Shown: piece by piece, positions 59,737 through 64,000 of the stretch
Numbering within the stretch: the stretch's first letter is position 1
Layout: each line of letters starts with the position of its first letter
Assembly (NCBI GenBank): GCA_012861695.1
Contig: JAAOOA010000148.1
Span: 62,001 to 126,000, forward strand
DNA length: 64,000 nt
Reading direction: 5' to 3'
From: Trematomus loennbergii
Taxonomy: Eukaryota > Chordata > Actinopteri > Perciformes > Nototheniidae
Program-made: the position numbers and the translations under genes
The notes under the pieces: generated by a model
The model's input: only the letters and a program-made list of their open reading frames with translations
Database searches by the model: none
Told to the model about the DNA's origin: nothing

Positions 59737-59810
59737 TTGGGTCTGACAGGATGGAGTCAGTTTTGGGCAGAAACTGGTCACAGCGGATTCCCTGGTAGCC
59801 TTCTCGACAC
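59737..59810 (-). CDS. nrg3: Neuregulin-3 exon: C-terminal half of the EGF-like domain
   Basis: Partial coding exon of a membrane-anchored ErbB4 ligand. Read on the minus strand, the 74-bp exon follows an acceptor (pyrimidine run ending ctccag) and ends at a gtgagt donor. It is 1 + 24 codons + 1 nt, so both introns are phase 1, as is usual for EGF modules. The translation starts CREGYQGIRCDQFLPK and continues TDSILSDP. It contains the last two EGF cysteines (C-x8-C with the Gly-Tyr-x-Gly turn) followed by the start of the juxtamembrane stalk. The CDQFLPKTDSILSDP stretch is characteristic of NRG3; NRG1 and NRG2 differ here. The preceding exon with the first EGF cysteines was not found and should lie beyond 64000. 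Teleosts can carry two nrg3 copies and I cannot say which this is. Confidence 0.93.
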
Positions 59811-59847
59811 CTGGAGGAAAAAAACATAAATAACTGTTGGAAAAATC

Positions 59848-60009
59848 TCACTGTCCGGCTTGAGCTTCAATCTCAGGATCCATGTATTCGTGATCCTCTC
59901 CAGAATGGAAGTAGTCATCACATACAGAGCATCAACTAGTTCCTGAACAGTGTCCTTCACATGCTGATATCCAAGAGAGGGAGTTACACAGTCACAAGAT
60001 GGAGGAATA
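59848..60009. repeat. Local duplication, copy 1 (38 bp upstream of the EGF exon)
   Basis: About 95% identical to 60292-60449: ggatccatgtattcgtgatc, tccagaatggaagtagtcat, ctagttcctgaacagtgtcc. The minus strand is open across it and reads partly like protein (see the finding for this interval), but no family was recognised. Confidence 0.85.
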
Positions 60010-60054
60010 CTGGTTCTTGTAGGTTATCATACATCCTGTCATGTACAATACTGA

Positions 60055-60290
60055 GTTTTTCTCTAAATCTGAAAATTCTGACTTTTTCTGAAAATTCTGA
60101 CTTTTTCAAAAATGTTGACTTTTTCTGAAAATTCTGACTTTTCTAAAAATGTTGACTTTTTCCTCAAAATTCTGACTTTTCCTCAAAATTCTGACTTTTC
60201 CTCAAAATTCTGACTTTTACAAAAAAATATGACTTTTTCTCCTCAAAATTGACTTTTTTCTCAAAATCCAACATTTTTAAAAATCGCTCG
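60055..60290. repeat. gactttttctgaaaattct minisatellite
   Basis: About 12 irregular units of 18-20 bp (tgaaaattctgactttttc, ctcaaaattctgacttttc). It sits between the two copies of the local duplication. Confidence 0.85.
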
Positions 60291-60291
60291 T

Positions 60292-60449
60292 CACTGGCTT
60301 GAGCTTCAACCTCAGGATCCATGTATTCCTGATCCTCTCCAGAATGGAAGTAGTCATCACATACAGAGCATCAACTAGTTCCTGAACAGTGTCCTTCACA
60401 TGCTGATATACAAGAGAGGGAGTTACACAGTCACAAGATGGAGGAATAG
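60292..60449. repeat. Local duplication, copy 2
   Basis: Partner of 59848-60009. The match resumes at 60588-60612 (ggtaatcatacatcctgtca) with 60018-60040, so copy 1 has lost about 150 bp. Confidence 0.85.
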
Positions 60450-60625
60450 AAAGCAGTATTCAATGTTTACTTCAGATTAGCTCCACGTCAGAAATGATCA
60501 TGCTTGTCATATGTCTATCTCCATAGAGGCTGAATCATCATGTTAATCACATAGCTATCATATGCCTCAAACAGTCCTGATGCTCTTCTAGGTAATCATA
60601 CATCCTGTCATGCACACAGCTACAG

Positions 60626-61100
60626 TTGGATACCTTTGTTATCATGTGTACTCTCACATTGGAAGAGGACATTCAGTATTTTCCCATCAGTCATAAATCC
60701 AGTACAGTAGATTTGCGAGGTAACACATGCCACTACAACGGATGTAAATGCAAGAGCTGCACAAAAAAACGCGTCCTCGTTTTGAGACAAATGTATGTCT
60801 TTGTGGAAGTGAGTTAGAGAAGTGCAAAGTGACAGCAAAGAACGAATAGAAAGGTGCTTTTTTTAAGGGTTGAAATCTGCAGAAGACTTGTGTTTTTATA
60901 GCAAAGAACACACAAATTGAGGCTGCAGCAGAAAAAGAGCATCCAAACCAATTAAGTGATACGTTGTGACCTTTCTCTGTGAGTGTTGCTTGGTCATAGA
61001 AAACCTTTACAGAACATACCGAACAATATATCAAAAATACAACTGTCTCATGACAAATGTAAGGAGGGGCAACTGTGTGAAGATGGAGCTGAAACTGCCA
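60626..61100. other. Intronic sequence, nothing recognised
   Basis: The expected first EGF exon of nrg3 was looked for here on the minus strand and not found. Confidence 0.45.
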
Positions 61101-61279
61101 TTGGTGGGAAGTAACTTTTACTCAAGTATTGTATTTAAGTACAATTGTATTTATACTACTCCACTACACAGCTTTACAGTTTCAGGTTGATAGCTATACA
61201 ACATATCAACTAGAAAATGTACTTTGACTTATAATTATAGGTTAAAATACACAGTAGTAGTATATCAAGTTACTATTAA

Positions 61280-61433
61280 TTAAAGGGGCCATATTATGCT
61301 AATTATCAGGTTTCATATTTGTATTTTGTGTCTCTACTGTGAAGTGCTTTTTTTTAACAAATACACAAAAACCTACATAACACACTAAAGGAAAGGGAAA
61401 ACCCCAAAGGGTATAATAATAGGGCCTCTTTAA
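61280..61433 (+). mobile_element. Family A MITE, minimal 154-bp form
   Basis: TTAA-bounded, left end ttaaaggggccatattatgc, right end taatagggcctctttaa. It holds caggtttcatatttgtattt and gtgtctctactgtgaag once, the non-amplified counterpart of the 57-bp monomer. The CCAAT body is deleted. Confidence 0.9.
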
Positions 61434-61467
61434 ATCTATTTTGATGCAGATTAATCTATACTTTTAC

Positions 61468-61963
61468 TTAAAGTCGACCTATCATGCTATATTTGAATAA
61501 TATAGTGTAGGGCCATACCTATATAAGGCACATTTATACTTTTTTTTTTTCAAAATACCAAACAGATCATGCATTTTAGCCATGCCTCATTTTGCTCAAT
61601 TTGACATTTTTTAGCTCTGTTTTAGCAAGGGCTGATTCTGTGAGAACAGCACCATCTACAGGCCTGGCATATGTACTACAGCGTCTCCAGCGCTTTCGAA
61701 CGGCAATGGCCGTGGCTGTCTCCTCCTGATTGGTGGAGTTGGCCCAATAGCCGTAGCGCCACCGTCCTGACGTCAGGACAGTGTTCAAATCTGGATCAGT
61801 TTTTATCAGATCCGTTGCAGCCCCTTTTTTAGAGATTTGGGTATGGAGGAAAATAGAGAGGTTGTGTTTTCTGACACTTGGTGAGTTCCCTGGAACACCG
61901 GGGACACATATTCATGTATAAAAGACGTACAAAAGTGCATTTTGCATGATAGGTCCCCTTTAA
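61468..61963 (-). mobile_element. Family C MITE, copy 4 (496 bp)
   Basis: TTAA at both ends; termini aagtcgacctatcatgc and gcatgataggtccccttt. Very close to copy 2 over its full length. Confidence 0.93.
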
Positions 61964-62050
61964 GTAACACTTAGAAAGCAAGACTTGTAACAGAGTATTT
62001 TTGAAATGTAGTATAGCTACTTTTACCTACTTTTGCTGGGGTATTTTGCA

Positions 62051-62391
62051 GTTCCTTATATTGTGCATAATACTTTTTAACCGTGTAAAATGATAATTAA
62101 GTTCAACCTATAATTAAGTTCAAGACTCTACTCAACCAATGACATTGTATCTGCTCTAAAAAAATAATATTTCTCCTGTGCTCTCAACCCCCAAATTACA
62201 CCAAGAGGAGGCAATTCTGACTTTGACTTCTCAATTAATTGACAACATATTTCTTTCTTCTCTCAATGGTCCTCAAAGTTTCAAGAACGTTTGACTATGA
62301 GTGGCACATGTGTCAGGCAGTGATCATTAAGCAGCTAATGAATTCTGAAATGTGCTCGGGCTGCTCTTCAGAAAATGTCTCAGGAAAAGGT

Positions 62392-62423
<32 letters not shown>

Positions 62424-62739
62424 TACTTTTGGCTCAATAACTACGTCCTCATCCACCTATAGGAGTGTGTTACAGTGCACAGAGACAGCATGGGGACTGA
62501 AATGCCAGAATGAAGTTTAATTGGGAGACTCAGTTCGTATGGATATCAATCTTCGCCTCTGGCCATTTTAACCAATATATCTGTTCTGCTACTTTCTGTC
62601 CCTCTTGAGGAAAACGCAAAGGTTTTATACATGGAAATGGAAACTTTAGCAGATTAGTTTTTGGTTTTAAATCCTGATTAAAACACTAATGATTTGAGCA
62701 GATTGTTCCACATAGAAAACAAAGATTGTTAGTTTAAAC
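62051..62739. other. Intronic sequence with (GT)n at 62392-62420
   Basis: Otherwise nothing recognised. Confidence 0.5.
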
Positions 62740-63282
62740 CAGGGGTGTCCAAACTACGGCCCGCGGACCATTTGAATTGGCCCTCACTCAGCAAACTAAA
62801 AAAGTATAATGACTTAAGTATAATAAACTTCTGCTTGTCTTACTTCTTAAATACTGTATATATGTTCAAATATATTACACAGTATTCATGTGTTAATAAG
62901 CCCAGTTTTCAAATAAATGTAGTCAATTCAAGTTGAAAACATGTTCTAACAAATCTAAGTTGATAAGAAAAAAGCCCAATAACAAATGTACATAAAAAAC
63001 CTTGAAATATACCCTTCATATTTCCTCTTATTATCAGCAATCTGAAGCTTCTGTCTTAAGGAATGAGCTGCAAACAACATTTATGAAACCCTCTGGAGAG
63101 CTGTGAGATTTTTTTCTTACAGCATTTTCAAGTATCAAGAATAATTTACCTACATTGGATTGACTTTTCCAACTTTATACCTGAACTTATGAGGCAAGAT
63201 ACCTCAACTCTAGGAAGTGGCCCAGCCCTTCTTATATTCTTCTGTATGTGGCCCTCTGTGAAAAAAAGTTTGGACACCCCTG
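62740..63282. mobile_element. hAT MITE with perfect 16-bp inverted termini, 543 bp
   Basis: caggggtgtccaaact at 62740-62755 and its exact inverse at 63267-63282. Flanking octamers gtttaaac and gtttaaat (7/8) form the target-site duplication. Subterminal repeats ggcccgcggaccatttg and gtggccctctgtg are typical of this family. An older relative lies at 2695-3090. Confidence 0.93.
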
Positions 63283-63698
63283 GTTTAAATAAATTAAAAC
63301 TACCATATCAGAGATAGGTGAATTTCAGTGTCAGATGAGATAATACAATATTAATAGTGATCTGTAAAAGTGCCTGACAGGAAGGGAAATATATCCAAGC
63401 CTCTCCTGCTTTTAGAAGCCCCCAACGGAGAAAAACATCCACGTCAATCCAGACAAACACCAGAGCTGTGCATGGAGATCAAGCTTACAAAGAACACATC
63501 GACATATCAAAGATGTAGGCTCTATGCAGAGTGTACCCTCTTTTTGTCTTTCATCTACGGTGAGTGATAGGCGGGGAAAGGTGCTGCACATGCCAGAGCT
63601 TTGCTTAAATAGCAGGTGAGAAGAGAGTCTGTGACATTGACTCTAAAACAAAACTGATCTTTGAATCCGTCTTATATTTAATGGGTTAGTTTATCAAA
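63283..63698. other. Intronic sequence, nothing recognised
   Basis: No repeat family or exon identified. Confidence 0.5.
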
Positions 63699-64000
63699 TT
63701 AAAGAGGACATATTTTGCTGACTTTCAGGTGTATATCAATATGTAGTGTCTCTACTTTAAAGAGTCCTCTCCTGCTGATGTTCAGGTGTATATCAGTATG
63801 TAGTGTCTCTACTTTAAAGAGTCCTCTCCTGCTGATGTTCAGGTGTATATCAGTATGTAGTGTCTCTACTTTAAAGAGTCCTCTCCTGCTGATGTTCAGA
63901 TGTATATCAGTATGTAGTGTCTCTACTTTAAAGAGTCCTCTCCTGCTGATGTTCAGGTGTATATCAGTATGTAGTGTCTCTACTTTAAAGAGTCCTCTCC
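63699..64000 (+). mobile_element. Family A MITE left end with 57-bp array (about 5 units, runs off the window)
   Basis: TTAA, then aagaggacatattttgctga and cttcaggtgtatatcaatat, then regular units to the last base. The transition from terminal sequence to monomer is clear here: the terminal 57 bp and the first full unit align end to end. Confidence 0.93.

Larger units (their letters stand above)
61101..62050. mobile_element. cagtggtggaaagtaa-type element split by two nested MITEs
   Basis: The left part ccattggtgggaagtaactt ... ttaagtacaattgtatttat belongs to the group also seen at 11264. It is interrupted at 61280 by family A and at 61468 by family C, and ends around tagctacttttacctacttt. 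Termini are too worn to place exactly. Confidence 0.55.

Noticed and set aside
60626..64000. First EGF exon of nrg3
   Set aside because: Searched for on the minus strand by expected cysteine pattern; nothing with flanking splice sites was found.

Overview
This 64 kb window is vertebrate nuclear DNA from a teleost fish, probably a percomorph. It holds no prokaryotic-style genes. Three short minus-strand exons, with matching splice sites and reading phases, are recognisable as part of a neuregulin-3 gene (nrg3). They are the exon for the C-terminal half of the EGF domain (59737-59810), a 24-nt juxtamembrane microexon (24876-24899) and the transmembrane exon (8317-8419). Spliced together they read through without a stop and end in a membrane segment. 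Both intervening introns (about 34.8 kb and 16.5 kb) lie wholly inside the window. Its two ends are also most likely nrg3 intron, because the first EGF exon and the cytoplasmic exons were not found.

The introns are packed with transposable elements. Family A is a TTAA-bounded MITE with copies or fragments at 1-386, 7847, 11284, 17711-18860, 19639, 25270, 32470, 35484, 38389, 42777, 56320, 61280 and 63699. Family B is a hAT-like MITE built from acttaagtac-type sequence (1041, 12516, 22993, 37123). Family C is a second TTAA-bounded MITE (9799, 31119, 47140, 61468). Others are a TTAA-bounded 390-bp MITE (26539), a 242-bp MITE (27802), a fold-back MITE (6177), a long-TIR element (4676), and several hAT elements whose 8-bp target-site duplications can be read directly (14500, 16100, 40149, 62740; near-perfect at 11264). 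LINE remnants include a 5'-truncated L2/CR1-group copy with an intact reverse-transcriptase frame (52572-53894) and a shorter copy flanked by a perfect 14-bp target-site duplication (45219-45780).

The most unusual feature is that three different dispersed families carry minisatellites inside the element: 57-bp units in family A, 36-37-bp units in family B and 72-bp units in family F. For family A the sequence shows where the monomer came from. It is the terminal 57 bp of the transposon itself, terminal inverted repeat included, so each array is a tandem reiteration of a transposon end. Because 57 is a multiple of 3 and both strands lack stops, these arrays create long repetitive false reading frames.

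The rest is AT-rich, largely single-copy intronic sequence with simple repeats. Candidates for a second look include a TATA/CRE-like promoter in front of a short frame (36641-37067), a 12-bp minisatellite open in three frames (43424-43700), and splicing signals next to the microexon.
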